Shown here one piece after another: positions 1-6,839 of a stretch of 45,509 nt of DNA. A program made the position numbers and the translations under genes. The notes beneath the pieces are model-generated. The model searched no databases. It worked only from the letters and a program-made list of their open reading frames with translations, and had not been told where the DNA came from. The DNA comes from a virus: positions 1-45,509 of the IMG/VR virus record IMGVR_UViG_3300044712_000506; one strand, written 5' to 3'. Position 1 is the first letter of the stretch. The number at the start of each line of letters is the position of its first letter.

Positions 1-132
1 AAATAAATTCTTGATTGGATTTTTCTTACTTAGGTACTTCAACATCGATGGATGTGTACCATGACGCCAAGCGGTTCTCCATGCAATAGTTGAAATAACT
101 AAGGGGTTAATACCATAAATTAAATTACTCAT
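1..132 (-). CDS. Partial small protein of unknown function, runs off left edge
   Basis: The first 44 codons are present and the reading frame is open to the window edge. It begins MSNLIYGINPLVIS. The ATG at 132 has a GAGGT Shine-Dalgarno overlapping the stop of the preceding gene (139-561), so it belongs to the same operon. The N-terminus is mildly hydrophobic and then basic (WRTAWRHG). I do not recognise the family. The 3' end lies outside the window. Confidence 0.6.
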   Translation of the reverse strand, partial: MSNLIYGINPLVISTIAWRTAWRHGTHPSMLKYLSKKNPIKNLF

Positions 133-138
133 GTGACC

Positions 139-561
139 TCACAAAATTACGGCAAAAATTACGGCAGGCATAATAGAAAGCATGATGCCAAAGAATACAC
201 CTGCAATATATTCACTTTGTTTATGATCAAGTTTTGCTTGAAGCTTTTTATTTTCTAGTTTCAGTTTTAAAAATGAAGTTTGGAGCTTACTCTTTTCATT
301 TTCAGCTAGTGTGTACATATTGTACAAGATTTTTTGTTGTTCTTGTGTCAGACCACCAGAATCTTGAAGTTTCTTTGCTGTATTATAGTATGATACAGCT
401 TTATCATACCAATACTTGGCATTTTGTCCTTTATATTCAACTGAACCAGACTCGAGTTCAAGAGAAGTACCTTTCTTTCGAGCCATTTTAAGGCATGCAA
501 TTGCTTCATCATCAGACGAAGTGCTCATTGCTTTGGCAAGAAGTTGGTTTACAGTCGACAT
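139..561 (-). CDS. Tail-anchored coiled-coil membrane protein, unknown function
   Basis: About 140 residues. A Gln/Lys/Leu-rich region (roughly residues 70-115) looks like a coiled coil and is followed by one C-terminal membrane segment (GVFFGIMLSIMPAVIFAVIL). I start it at the ATG at 561 (MSTVNQLL), one base after the TGA of the upstream 59-residue gene. A start at 600 would overlap that gene and lacks a ribosome site. A tail anchor with a cytoplasmic coiled coil suggests a small inner-membrane effector, but no function can be assigned. Confidence 0.75.
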   Translation of the reverse strand: MSTVNQLLAKAMSTSSDDEAIACLKMARKKGTSLELESGSVEYKGQNAKYWYDKAVSYYNTAKKLQDSGGLTQEQQKILYNMYTLAENEKSKLQTSFLKLKLENKKLQAKLDHKQSEYIAGVFFGIMLSIMPAVIFAVIL

Positions 562-562
562 G

Positions 563-742
563 TCAGTTCCAATCTGCAGTGATTTCAACGATTGCATCAT
601 CGGTTAACAGGTGAGTCTGCTCGATAAAATCTTCGACTCGTGCAGGGGCATGCCAGACCGAACCACACCCATAACCTCGAAAATAGATTTCAAGATCTTG
701 CGGCAAGGTCTGCAAATGGGTAATGAGTTCTTGAACCGTCAT
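563..742 (-). CDS. Small conserved-type phage protein (59 aa)
   Basis: The frame ATG 742 to TGA 563 gives MTVQELITHLQTLPQDLEIY and so on, 59 residues. The opening (VxELIxxLQxLPxDxEI) is a motif I know from many small uncharacterised phage proteins. It is the first gene after the promoter and 17-bp dyad at 747-798. Its stop is separated by one base from the start of the next gene. Role unknown. Confidence 0.7.
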   Translation of the reverse strand: MTVQELITHLQTLPQDLEIYFRGYGCGSVWHAPARVEDFIEQTHLLTDDAIVEITADWN

Positions 743-746
743 GTTG

Positions 747-788
747 ATTCTCCGTTGATTATAGAATCAGTTATAATCAACGGAGAAT
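747..788. repeat. Perfect 17-bp inverted repeat around a promoter -10 (operator-like dyad)
   Basis: Arms 747-763 and 772-788 are perfect reverse complements around the 8-base centre 764-771. On the minus strand the right arm covers the -35/-10 spacer and the first bases of the -10. The left arm covers the expected first transcribed bases. Because transcription should begin near the centre, the RNA cannot form the whole hairpin, so a DNA-level operator is more likely than a terminator. Confidence 0.7.
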
Positions 789-798
789 GATTTGTCAA
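770..798 (-). promoter_or_regulatory. Sigma70-type early promoter
   Basis: Read on the minus strand: TTGACA (798-793), 17-bp spacer, TATAAC (775-770). It lies just after the stop of the ClpP-like gene (800) and upstream of the 59-residue gene (start 742). The -10 continues into CTGATTCT, a sequence shared with the promoters at 7150-7177 and 8895-8923. This suggests a phage-wide early promoter family. Confidence 0.75.
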
Positions 799-799
799 C

Positions 800-1456
800 T
801 TATTCTTTTGCTTTTCTTCTTGTTCTGAACTTTGGTTGTTCTTGTGTCTCTTCTTCTGCATCTTTCTTTGCATCTTCGGCTTCAAGTGCAGCCTTTTTCA
901 CGTTGAGACGCTTGATAACTTCTTCACCGTCCATCCAGATATCTTTGTTATCAAGGATTGAATTGATTTCAGTTTCAGTAAGGAAGTCTTTATACACTTC
1001 TTTTAGCAATTTTGCAGACCATTCTCTTTCGTGTTTCAGTTGGTCGAACATTTCACCGCCTTTACCGAACACACCACTTGAATAGTTATGGAACATAAAC
1101 ATAGAATGTTCTGATACTTCAAATGAGTCACCGCAGAGGAAAATCATAGTGGCAGCAGATGCACAAACACCTTCAACTGACATGACAACATTTGCTGGTG
1201 TTTCCTTGAGTGCTCTCATAAATTGAATTGTAGTGAAAACATCACCACCCGGAGAATTTATGTAAATCTTGATAACATCAGTTTCACCTGCATGTCGGAT
1301 TGTGTCAAACCACTGAATATATTCTTCGGGAGATTCAATTTCTCCACTCAAATAAAATTCATGAACATTGACCAACTGCTTATGGAATGTTCTATCGTCT
1401 TGTTTTACACCTTTGCCGAGCAAAATATCCATAAGATCAATTTTATTGGATTTCAA
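800..1456 (-). CDS. clpP: ClpP-type serine protease subunit
   Basis: 218 residues, close to bacterial ClpP length. It carries the NSPGG motif (67-71), nucleophile Ser100 in VCASAATM, His123 in MFMFHNY and Asp172 in NKDIW. This is the Ser-His-Asp triad at almost the E. coli ClpP spacing. The C-terminal 25 residues are a charged tail, probably disordered. The start is TTG at 1456 with a strong AAGGAG site and a 4-base TTGA overlap with the upstream stop. ClpP-like peptidases occur in T4-like cyanophages. Here it probably works with host ClpX/ClpA in the cytoplasm, or in head maturation. No ATPase partner is encoded nearby. Confidence 0.92.
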   Translation of the reverse strand: MKSNKIDLMDILLGKGVKQDDRTFHKQLVNVHEFYLSGEIESPEEYIQWFDTIRHAGETDVIKIYINSPGGDVFTTIQFMRALKETPANVVMSVEGVCASAATMIFLCGDSFEVSEHSMFMFHNYSSGVFGKGGEMFDQLKHEREWSAKLLKEVYKDFLTETEINSILDNKDIWMDGEEVIKRLNVKKAALEAEDAKKDAEEETQEQPKFRTRRKAKE

Positions 1457-1773
1457 TTTTTATTCTCCTTTTTATTCCAATAGTCTTTAGGCATAGTGGT
1501 CCATGGTGTGGACCAATATATAGTTAAAAAGTATAGATTTAGTTGGGCATGTGGACAATCATACCAATATTTGTGAAGTCCAATCGTCTGAAACCCAAAT
1601 ACTCTTTGGACGTACGTATCATCTTTGAATTGCCGATATGCCCACCGCATATCTTTGTCCATAAGTCCAATTTTGAAATAGTAAAAATACCGATCAGACC
1701 CAAGTATCTTCTCTGATTGCCACCATTCAATACCTTCCTTGCGCAGTTTGAATTTCCACGGGTATTGCTTCAT
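1453..1773 (-). CDS. Aromatic-rich small protein of unknown function
   Basis: 106 residues, very rich in Trp and Tyr (KYWYDCP, YWSTPWTTMPKDYW). It starts immediately after the TAG of the 50-residue gene (TAG-ATG) and overlaps the TTG start of clpP by 4 bases, so it is translationally coupled to the protease gene. I recognise no domain. The aromatic C-terminus could mediate a protein contact, but that is only a suggestion. Confidence 0.75.
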   Translation of the reverse strand: MKQYPWKFKLRKEGIEWWQSEKILGSDRYFYYFKIGLMDKDMRWAYRQFKDDTYVQRVFGFQTIGLHKYWYDCPHAQLNLYFLTIYWSTPWTTMPKDYWNKKENKN

Positions 1774-1926
1774 CTATTTAAACCTAAACTGTTCTTGTAG
1801 TTTCTGAAGTACGGCATCTTGAACTTCTTTAACCTCTACAGAAAACAGATCATCTAGCATTGCCAATATTTCTTCCGTGTAATATTTATAGATTTCATCT
1901 GCTCTTTCAATTTGATCTTCAGTCAT
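1774..1926 (-). CDS. Small acidic helical protein (50 aa)
   Basis: ATG 1926 to TAG 1774 encodes MTEDQIERADEIYKYY and so on, ending EQFRFK. It is highly charged and probably entirely helical. Its start overlaps the TGA of the 71-residue zinc-ribbon gene by 4 bases, and its stop abuts the next start. That tight coupling is the main evidence that it is real. Function unknown. Confidence 0.65.
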   Translation of the reverse strand: MTEDQIERADEIYKYYTEEILAMLDDLFSVEVKEVQDAVLQKLQEQFRFK

Positions 1927-2138
1927 TGATCTTCCGTCCATCTTTTATTACAATCTGGACATTTAAATTCAATCCAGTAGCAATCAGCACTACGGTCCCA
2001 GTTACCAGTGCTACCATCATATTTTTTACTTACATTAGGATGAGTACAAATTGTTTGCAATTCTCTTTCAGCGGTATCCCATTTAAGTTGGTGCTTATTG
2101 ATTGTTGCCAGTTTGCGTCTTACTTGTGCTGGTGTCAT
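1923..2138 (-). CDS. Small zinc-ribbon-like protein
   Basis: 71 residues. Potential metal ligands are Cys31/His33 (ICTHPN) and a C-terminal FKCPDCNKRW knuckle (CxxC). The layout, an early Cys/His pair followed by a CxxC near the C-terminus, is shared with the next gene upstream (2135-2320, CKLCGRVW). The two look like diverged tandem paralogues. Start ATG 2138 overlaps the upstream stop by 4 bases. Possibly nucleic-acid or protein binding. Confidence 0.75.
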   Translation of the reverse strand: MTPAQVRRKLATINKHQLKWDTAERELQTICTHPNVSKKYDGSTGNWDRSADCYWIEFKCPDCNKRWTEDQ

Positions 2139-2320
2139 TGTTCATCCCATACTCTTCCACATAGTTTACATTTACATTCAGTATATTGTAAAAATCCACC
2201 ACCAGATGTACATTCACTTATATACTTTCGATCTATTTTTGAACTTATAATACTATGGAATGTGTGGGCAATGTTCCAGCACTCACATTTAGGTTGTTCT
2301 TTAGGAAAATAATTGATCAT
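2135..2320 (-). CDS. Small zinc-ribbon-like protein, tandem relative of the next gene
   Basis: 61 residues with a CECW cluster (residues 12-15) and a CKCKLCGRVW knuckle near the C-terminus. The ending WDEQ is close to the WTEDQ ending of its downstream neighbour, which suggests a tandem duplication. Start ATG 2320 overlaps the stop of the 25-residue gene. A structural zinc site is likely. Function unknown. Confidence 0.7.
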   Translation of the reverse strand: MINYFPKEQPKCECWNIAHTFHSIISSKIDRKYISECTSGGGFLQYTECKCKLCGRVWDEQ

Positions 2321-2394
2321 TTATCAAATTCACCGGGATTTAGGAATGCAATCAAAGCGACTAAACCTATTACTGCAAATATAGAACTTAGCAT
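2317..2394 (-). CDS. 25-residue single-pass membrane miniprotein
   Basis: ATG 2394 to TGA 2317 encodes MLSSIFAVIGLVALIAFLNP and five further residues, essentially one membrane helix. It has an excellent ribosome site (AAGAGGTGAAC before ATG) and a 4-base ATGA overlap with the following gene. Both support real translation despite the size. Short phage membrane peptides often modulate host envelope proteins, but nothing specific can be said. Confidence 0.6.
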   Translation of the reverse strand: MLSSIFAVIGLVALIAFLNPGEFDK

Positions 2395-2403
2395 GTTCAC
2401 CTC

Positions 2404-2838
2404 TTAAAATAATTTTGTTATATCATCACGGACAGACATTAAAATCTTGCCCAACTCATTTCGTCCTGTTCCAAGAGGCGATTGTCCCCAAAATTTATCA
2501 CCCCAGTTATTACCTTCAATCAATTCATATGGTCTTGTTTCTTGTAATAGCTTCATCAGATCAGCATTCTGATCAAATTTTGCTTCTACAATATTCTTCA
2601 TAATTGAAATTTTAATCGAGTCCCAATTTTCTTTCAATTTGATTTGTCTGCCAAATCGTTTGACATCTGAAGCACTTGGTATCTCTGAAATAGCCAATTT
2701 TTGAAGTTGGTTATCGGTCTTTGCCGCAACATATGCGTGTTCAGAGGAAGGATACTCGATACCTTCATATACTACTTTACAATGATAAAAATTTGAAAGA
2801 AACCTAAAAGAACCAGAAAATGATGTTATTTTACCCAT
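2404..2838 (-). CDS. NADAR-family protein (YbiA-like ADP-ribose N-glycosidase fold)
   Basis: 144 residues, full length for the family. Conserved blocks are LSNFY (14-18), YPSSEHAYVAAK (29-40), GNNWGDKFWG (109-118) and GRNELGKILM (125-134). They match the YbiA/NADAR fold. NADAR proteins cleave N-glycosidic bonds of ADP-ribosylated substrates, and some reverse guanine ADP-ribosylation of DNA. In a phage early region this could counter an ADP-ribosylating defence toxin or salvage NAD-derived metabolites. The start overlaps the upstream DUF454 gene by 13 bases. Confidence 0.88.
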   Translation of the reverse strand: MGKITSFSGSFRFLSNFYHCKVVYEGIEYPSSEHAYVAAKTDNQLQKLAISEIPSASDVKRFGRQIKLKENWDSIKISIMKNIVEAKFDQNADLMKLLQETRPYELIEGNNWGDKFWGQSPLGTGRNELGKILMSVRDDITKLF

Positions 2839-3236
2839 GCTATCCGTTTGCCTTCATTCACTCTACGCTGGTACTCTTCTTCAGAACCAGGGTATCTCCA
2901 TGCCCATATTGCAACAAGAACCATAAACACAAAAGAACTTAATACCGCAACAATATTACCAGTAGTCACGAACAAGATCACTAATGTCGACGTCATTGTC
3001 CCTAACATGAAAAATTTAAATTTTGTGGGAAAAATTTTCTTTTCTTGCCATCCTATCAGAAACGGTCCAAAGATCTTGTGTGAATAAATCCATTTATTCA
3101 TTCTATCACTTGATTTAGCAAAGCAAAATGCTGCTCCAACCGCAGGTGTGCTCCAAGGTATACCCGGAAGAATTAAACCTGCATATGCAACAGCCAATAA
3201 GATTATGCCTAGACTAAACCATAGGATCTTTTTCAA
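2826..3236 (-). CDS. DUF454 (YbaN-like) inner-membrane protein
   Basis: 136 residues. The N-terminal hydrophobic segment (residues 5-25) contains the family-typical LPGIPWSTPAVGAAFCFAKS. The block SHKIFGP follows around residues 52-58, with two more membrane segments at about 75-115. This matches YbaN/DUF454 proteins. The start is TTG at 3236, with a GGAAAG site inside the upstream gene (23-base overlap). No ATG lies nearby in frame. The function of DUF454 is unknown. It adds to the many small membrane proteins in this early region. Confidence 0.8.
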   Translation of the reverse strand: MKKILWFSLGIILLAVAYAGLILPGIPWSTPAVGAAFCFAKSSDRMNKWIYSHKIFGPFLIGWQEKKIFPTKFKFFMLGTMTSTLVILFVTTGNIVAVLSSFVFMVLVAIWAWRYPGSEEEYQRRVNEGKRIAWVK

Positions 3237-3462
3237 TTTCTTTTTCTTTCCAACAATAAGAGCATTCTACGGATCTTTTCATATCACTCATATGAAACAC
3301 GTGAACATATCTGTGTTTACCAAACATGCACTCAATCCAACCTTTGAAGAAGCGATAGTATCCTTTGATACCATCGCCATTTGCTTGAGCCATTAGTGGA
3401 ATATTTATCCAATGTCCCGCATACCAAACAAAGACCTTCTTATGTTTGAAAAGTATCTTCAT
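3214..3462 (-). CDS. Unknown small protein with C-terminal cysteine pair
   Basis: 82 residues from the ATG at 3462 (MKILFKHKKVFVWY), chosen because it forms a TGATG overlap with the upstream stop. The protein is rich in His, Tyr and Trp and carries a late CSYC pair in VECSYCWKEKE, with His at HVFHM upstream, so metal binding is possible. I recognise no family. Confidence 0.65.
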   Translation of the reverse strand: MKILFKHKKVFVWYAGHWINIPLMAQANGDGIKGYYRFFKGWIECMFGKHRYVHVFHMSDMKRSVECSYCWKEKEIEKDPMV

Positions 3463-4190
3463 CAGTCCCAAAGGCCTTGGTAATACTTCCCGAAAAGACG
3501 GAAGCCATTTTTCATACGGTCTGCATATGCTTTGCGACCATCCCAGTCAGTAACAGCGGTATGGTTAGGACCTTCTACCATTTCACTGGTACCATCCTCA
3601 TTTACTACTTTAAATTTAAAATCATATTCACCAGTAGTGAATTGTTCTTCCCAGTTATCGTCAACTTCACTCTGGAAAGCAAAGATCATTTCATCGAGCA
3701 CATATTCCCAGCGCTTGAAATGATTATCATCTACGTCGTGAACATTTTTCTGTTCTTCGGTAAGTGGAGGTGCAGAAGTGCTGCGAAGATGTTCAGGAAC
3801 GTCTTCATCATCAACATAAGGTGCACCGTGAGTGGTGGCTTTGAGTTGCTTGAGCATCGGAAGGATAATATGCGCAAGAGTGCTATTCATAGACCAAGTA
3901 TCCCACTTGTCAATATGAACTTTAATTTTGCGCTTTTTCTTTTTATCAATCCACTTGAGAAGTTTATAAATCCAAGTCTCGGGGCGATCATCACCCAGAT
4001 TAACAATATCTCCTACTTTTTCATCTGGTTCGATACTGCCATGAGCAAGCCATTCACCGAACTTGTGTACACGGTCAGGAGTGCGAAGGAAACCGTATTC
4101 ATCTTTTTCTTTTGGAATCCAGAAAAGGATCTTTTCTGCCAACTGATAAGGTCCAAACCAAGAACGATAAGGTCCGATATGTACTTTCAT
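3462..4190 (-). CDS. Conserved-type phage protein of unknown function (242 aa)
   Basis: It opens MKVHIGPYRSWFGPYQLAEK. That start (VxIGPYxxWxGPYQxAE) is one I associate with an uncharacterised protein found widely in phages. The middle is basic (KKKKRKIKVHIDKWDTWSMN, around 80-105) and the C-terminus ends FRLFGKYYQGLWD. It has its own early promoter at 4214-4242 and a GGAG ribosome site. High-level early expression seems likely. No catalytic motif is visible. Confidence 0.8.
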   Translation of the reverse strand: MKVHIGPYRSWFGPYQLAEKILFWIPKEKDEYGFLRTPDRVHKFGEWLAHGSIEPDEKVGDIVNLGDDRPETWIYKLLKWIDKKKKRKIKVHIDKWDTWSMNSTLAHIILPMLKQLKATTHGAPYVDDEDVPEHLRSTSAPPLTEEQKNVHDVDDNHFKRWEYVLDEMIFAFQSEVDDNWEEQFTTGEYDFKFKVVNEDGTSEMVEGPNHTAVTDWDGRKAYADRMKNGFRLFGKYYQGLWD

Positions 4191-4213
4191 AATATAATCT
4201 CCTTTGAGTAATT

Positions 4214-4242
4214 ACTATATCACTCTTTTGGTTGATTGTCAA
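4214..4242 (-). promoter_or_regulatory. Sigma70-type early promoter
   Basis: On the minus strand: TTGACA (4242-4237), 17-bp spacer, TATAGT (4219-4214). It lies inside and just after the 3' end of gene 4220-4576 and 24 bp upstream of the ATG of gene 3462-4190, which has an AAAGGAG site. Confidence 0.75.
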
Positions 4243-4576
4243 CTCGAGTTTGTTCTCTCAAAACTTTTATATCTTTGATTGCACTTTTGAGTGTCTCTGC
4301 ATAATTAAGTGCAGTTTGTTCATTAAGAACAATTGTTGTTTCCATTTCGGCATAACCTTTTGTAAGAATTTGCCAGATTTGAAGCCAACGATTCTTTTCC
4401 CACCACTTAGTATGGTTCTTTACATACACGTGAACCTGAATACCACAGTCGTCAGCTTCCACATTTACCTCATGTGAACAATCTTCGCTACCACATTCAC
4501 ATCGAACATGATACCACTTACTGTCACCCCATTCATTAGTCTTAAGAATACCTTCAGCTGGCTTTTGTTCTTTCAT
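4220..4576 (-). CDS. Unknown protein with CxCxxxxC cluster
   Basis: 118 residues from ATG 4576 (MKEQKPAEGILK), which forms a 4-base ATGA overlap with the upstream stop. An in-frame ATG at 4609 would lie deep in that gene. The cluster RCECGSEDCSHE (about 25-36) could bind a metal. The C-terminal half is helical (LNEQTALNYAETLKSAI). Function unknown. Confidence 0.7.
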   Translation of the reverse strand: MKEQKPAEGILKTNEWGDSKWYHVRCECGSEDCSHEVNVEADDCGIQVHVYVKNHTKWWEKNRWLQIWQILTKGYAEMETTIVLNEQTALNYAETLKSAIKDIKVLREQTRVDNQPKE

Positions 4577-4803
4577 AGATTTCGTTCCATAACCATAGTT
4601 AATTGCCATTGTTTCCAGTCATTATGCGTAGGCGCAAGATCAAGCTCTGCCCAGTGTGTATAACCGTTCTTCTGACCATTCACCTTAGCATATTCTGCCG
4701 TTACTACTTTATACAACGATCCATTTTCTACTTTACATGGAAACATAACAATCATTGTTTCCGAACCAGATGGTGGATTTGTTTTAAACTCATTCCATTT
4801 CAT
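4573..4803 (-). CDS. Small DUF551-like protein
   Basis: 76 residues. The layout W-x(n)-PPSGSETMIVMFP with a later YTHWAELDLAP resembles the DUF551 pattern (VLVY...VTHWMPLPEPP). I call this only as a resemblance. It is coupled on both sides: its start overlaps the 77-residue gene and its stop overlaps the next ATG. Function unknown. Confidence 0.65.
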   Translation of the reverse strand: MKWNEFKTNPPSGSETMIVMFPCKVENGSLYKVVTAEYAKVNGQKNGYTHWAELDLAPTHNDWKQWQLTMVMERNL

Positions 4804-5023
4804 TTATAAACTCCGTTTCAAATCTTTTTAGAAAGTGCTCTGTTTCAAAATAGAACGTATCTTCATAAAAATCAGTATACTTTGAAAAATCCCATTGATG
4901 CTGTTCTAAATTATCTCTACACCATCTTTTTGCAGAGTATTCAAGATCAATATCTAGTGTTGCATAGAATGCAGTATTATTGCGCCATTTTAATTTGTAG
5001 TTAAATATTTCTATTGGCGTCAT
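4790..5023 (-). CDS. Unknown small protein (77 aa)
   Basis: Rich in aromatic and acidic residues (FSKYTDFYEDTFYFETEHFL). It overlaps the preceding and following genes by 4 and 14 bases. No recognised domain. It belongs to a run of coupled small early genes between about 4.2 and 6.4 kb. Confidence 0.65.
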   Translation of the reverse strand: MTPIEIFNYKLKWRNNTAFYATLDIDLEYSAKRWCRDNLEQHQWDFSKYTDFYEDTFYFETEHFLKRFETEFINEME

Positions 5024-5316
5024 CTGTGTCTTTCCACAGCATCGACAAGAATATCAACATTATTTTCAAGATCTTTCTTACCACTTCCTCGAACTTTATC
5101 TAAATTCTTCATAATACAGACATCGCAAATTGCGAGATCTAAATATGCCCCATCCATTGGATCAAAAATGGTAGAACCATAATGTCCATAAGTTCGGAAA
5201 TGCAGACCATCCATTGGGTGGACCTCAACCTTCGTTCCATTACTTCTTGTTGTATATTCTAGGTTGTCTAGTTCTTTATCACAAACTATGCAAGCAATTT
5301 TGTTTTCGGTTTTCAT
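5020..5316 (-). CDS. Small four-cysteine (zinc-binding-like) protein
   Basis: 98 residues with CIVC near the N-terminus (residues 9-12) and CDVC around 64-67. Two CxxC pairs separated by about 50 residues form a typical structural zinc site. The sequence between them (VEVHPMDGLHFRTYG) is unfamiliar. Start and stop overlap the neighbours by 4 bases. A nucleic-acid-binding or adaptor role is possible. Confidence 0.7.
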   Translation of the reverse strand: MKTENKIACIVCDKELDNLEYTTRSNGTKVEVHPMDGLHFRTYGHYGSTIFDPMDGAYLDLAICDVCIMKNLDKVRGSGKKDLENNVDILVDAVERHR

Positions 5317-5504
5317 TGACCTTCAACCAATTCCCAATGCTCATCTTGTGTAATTATTTCAGTACCGTAATTTATGGTAATCACCTTCTGGTAAAGCTTG
5401 CCACCCATAAATTTCAGTTCATTGGTTTTTTGTGGACCATCTATGAATTGTCCCGCATTTTCACTTATGATTATAGTATCATATATGTGATCTTCATCTT
5501 CCAT
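5313..5504 (-). CDS. Unknown small protein (63 aa)
   Basis: Acidic, beta-rich sequence (DTIIISENAGQFIDG, KVITINYGTEIIT). Ribosome site AAAGGAAAC precedes ATG 5504. Its start lies within the last codons of the 53-residue gene. No recognised domain. Confidence 0.6.
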   Translation of the reverse strand: MEDEDHIYDTIIISENAGQFIDGPQKTNELKFMGGKLYQKVITINYGTEIITQDEHWELVEGQ

Positions 5505-5655
5505 CGGTGTTTCCTTTCATTTCTTGTCGATATTTGTAGTATTCATATGTCTTTACAAGAAATTCAAAACGCTTTGGATATTGATACGGATCAGGTATGT
5601 TCTCGACACCATAATATTCGATGAACTCTTCAATAAATGCATCATCTCGTTTCAC
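5494..5655 (-). CDS. 53-residue protein with GTG start
   Basis: GTG 5655 to TGA 5494 encodes MKRDDAFIEEFIEYYGVENI followed by PDPYQYPKRFEFLVKTYEYY. The composition and conserved-looking IPDPxQYPxRFEFLVK block argue for a real gene, even though no ATG is available. It overlaps the upstream gene by 14 bases and the downstream one by 11. I have seen similar short sequences in T4-like phages, always without a function. Confidence 0.6.
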   Translation of the reverse strand: MKRDDAFIEEFIEYYGVENIPDPYQYPKRFEFLVKTYEYYKYRQEMKGNTDGR

Positions 5656-5917
5656 CGAATAAGTCATGTACATCCTCTTTCAATCGTTTGGCATATGGTG
5701 TTAACATCTCATCATCTTCTAGAATGTACTCTTTGATGAGAAATTTAAGATAGTTTTGAAGTTCTTTCATATACTCTGGAGTATCAAAAACTATAACTCT
5801 TTCTATAGAACCTGACGGATACCTGAGTCCAAATACCTGGTATCCGTTCTTGCGTTTAACACGAAAGAATGGGAAATACTGAGTTGAGTATATTTTTCCT
5901 TCGCATTCTACTTGCAT
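5642..5917 (-). CDS. Unknown protein (91 aa)
   Basis: A predicted beta N-terminal half (VECEGKIYSTQYFPFFRVKR) and a helical C-terminal half (EYMKELQNYLKFLIKEYIL). It begins directly after the stop of gene 5918-6235. No domain recognised. Confidence 0.65.
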   Translation of the reverse strand: MQVECEGKIYSTQYFPFFRVKRKNGYQVFGLRYPSGSIERVIVFDTPEYMKELQNYLKFLIKEYILEDDEMLTPYAKRLKEDVHDLFGETR

Positions 5918-6235
5918 TTAGTCCCAGACTTGTGATACTCGATACGAATATTTATTATACTTTGATGTCTTTGCTTCATTCCAATTCAAAGTATCTTTGT
6001 CAACCATCTGAGCAAGTTTAATTGCTTGGTCACCTGTTGCAGCTTGAACATCGACAAATACACTACGATAAACTTCTTGGATATCTTGAATTTCGACAGA
6101 ATATCTACGAAGAGGTTTGCCTTTGGTCTGCTTATTAATATCAGCAACCAGCTCTTTGAATTTGCCATAAGGCATATTCATATACTCTTGGATTTTTTCT
6201 GGAGTAGGTTTTCCAAGTACACCCCATGCATTCAT
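5918..6235 (-). CDS. Unknown protein (105 aa)
   Basis: It starts MNAWGVLGKPTPEKIQEYMN and has a central beta-type segment (RRYSVEIQDIQEVYRSVFVD) followed by QAATGDQAIKLAQM. That repeat-like pattern (VxVxAxTxDEAxxLA) resembles small proteins that recognise their own structure through a ferredoxin-like fold. Start overlaps the membrane gene upstream by 4 bases. Function unknown. Confidence 0.7.
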   Translation of the reverse strand: MNAWGVLGKPTPEKIQEYMNMPYGKFKELVADINKQTKGKPLRRYSVEIQDIQEVYRSVFVDVQAATGDQAIKLAQMVDKDTLNWNEAKTSKYNKYSYRVSQVWD

Positions 6236-6378
6236 TTTTTACTCTCCTGTTCTTTTCTAAAGTCACAATATAGTTCAAAAATTAGATATGGTATGAATAC
6301 AAGTATGCTACCAGCAAAAAGCATGGCAGTCAAATAATCAGCGATTAAGAAACATACTATGTAGTCATACCATTTCAT
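6232..6378 (-). CDS. 48-residue membrane protein
   Basis: ATG 6378 to TGA 6232 encodes MKWYDYIVCFLIADYLTAML, continuing FAGSILVFIPYLIFELYCDF and a charged tail RKEQESKK. One or two membrane helices are predicted. It overlaps the next gene by 4 bases and starts six bases after the SleB-like gene. Unknown role, but adjacent to an envelope hydrolase. Confidence 0.65.
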   Translation of the reverse strand: MKWYDYIVCFLIADYLTAMLFAGSILVFIPYLIFELYCDFRKEQESKK

Positions 6379-6383
6379 TTCAG

Positions 6384-6839
6384 TTACATCCTATAAAAGG
6401 TGTGGTCACCAATTGTTTCAACCTTTGTAAATCTTTTCACCCATCTAGGAAGGTGTTTCATATCATGTTTATTGATAAAGTGTGTTGCCAAGTGTGAATA
6501 TGAAGTTACATTATCATCTAGAAGATCTTTTGCAATTTCTAGTGACTTTTCCCATGCTTCTATTTCTTTTGGTGTTTTACTTTTTCTTGATGAAACCCAC
6601 GAGAATTGACCTTTTTGATATACAACATCACAAATAGTATCAGGATAATGTAATGATGCGACTCTATTGATTGTCACCTCACCTACCATTCGCATACCTT
6701 CTTCAGGTTCACCACGTGATTCATAATAAATGTTTAGTGCGAGCGCTTGTAATTCTTTCCGTGCGTCGCACTCACCGGCGACGGCAGCAGTACTTAATAA
6801 AGCAATACATACAGTCGCCGCAAATGTGAATAATCTCAT
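6384..6839 (-). CDS. SleB-like secreted cell-wall hydrolase
   Basis: 151 residues from ATG 6839, chosen because it begins a clear Sec signal peptide (MRLFTFAATVCIALLSTAAVA, cleavage about 21/22) and follows AAGGGAC. The mature domain has the Hydrolase_2/SleB signature: YYESRGEP (residues 39-46, candidate catalytic Glu), VGEVTINRV (52-60) and YQKGQFSW (74-81). This family cleaves peptidoglycan. Exported hydrolases are distinct from the GH19 endolysin at 18531-19433. This one probably acts from the periplasm early or mid-infection. It sits next to the OmpA/Pal-like gene. Confidence 0.9.
   Translation of the reverse strand: MRLFTFAATVCIALLSTAAVAGECDARKELQALALNIYYESRGEPEEGMRMVGEVTINRVASLHYPDTICDVVYQKGQFSWVSSRKSKTPKEIEAWEKSLEIAKDLLDDNVTSYSHLATHFINKHDMKHLPRWVKRFTKVETIGDHTFYRM

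Noticed and set aside
792-1085. Long open frames on the plus strand opposite minus-strand genes (for example 792-1085, 3477-4211, 40178-40579)
   Set aside because: They have no ribosome sites, mirror well-supported minus-strand genes and show low-complexity Ser/Phe/Leu composition typical of antisense frames.
1883-1890. TATAAATA on the minus strand
   Set aside because: It lies inside the 50-residue gene, about 110 bp before the next gene, in an early-type region. Chance occurrence in AT-rich codons is more likely.
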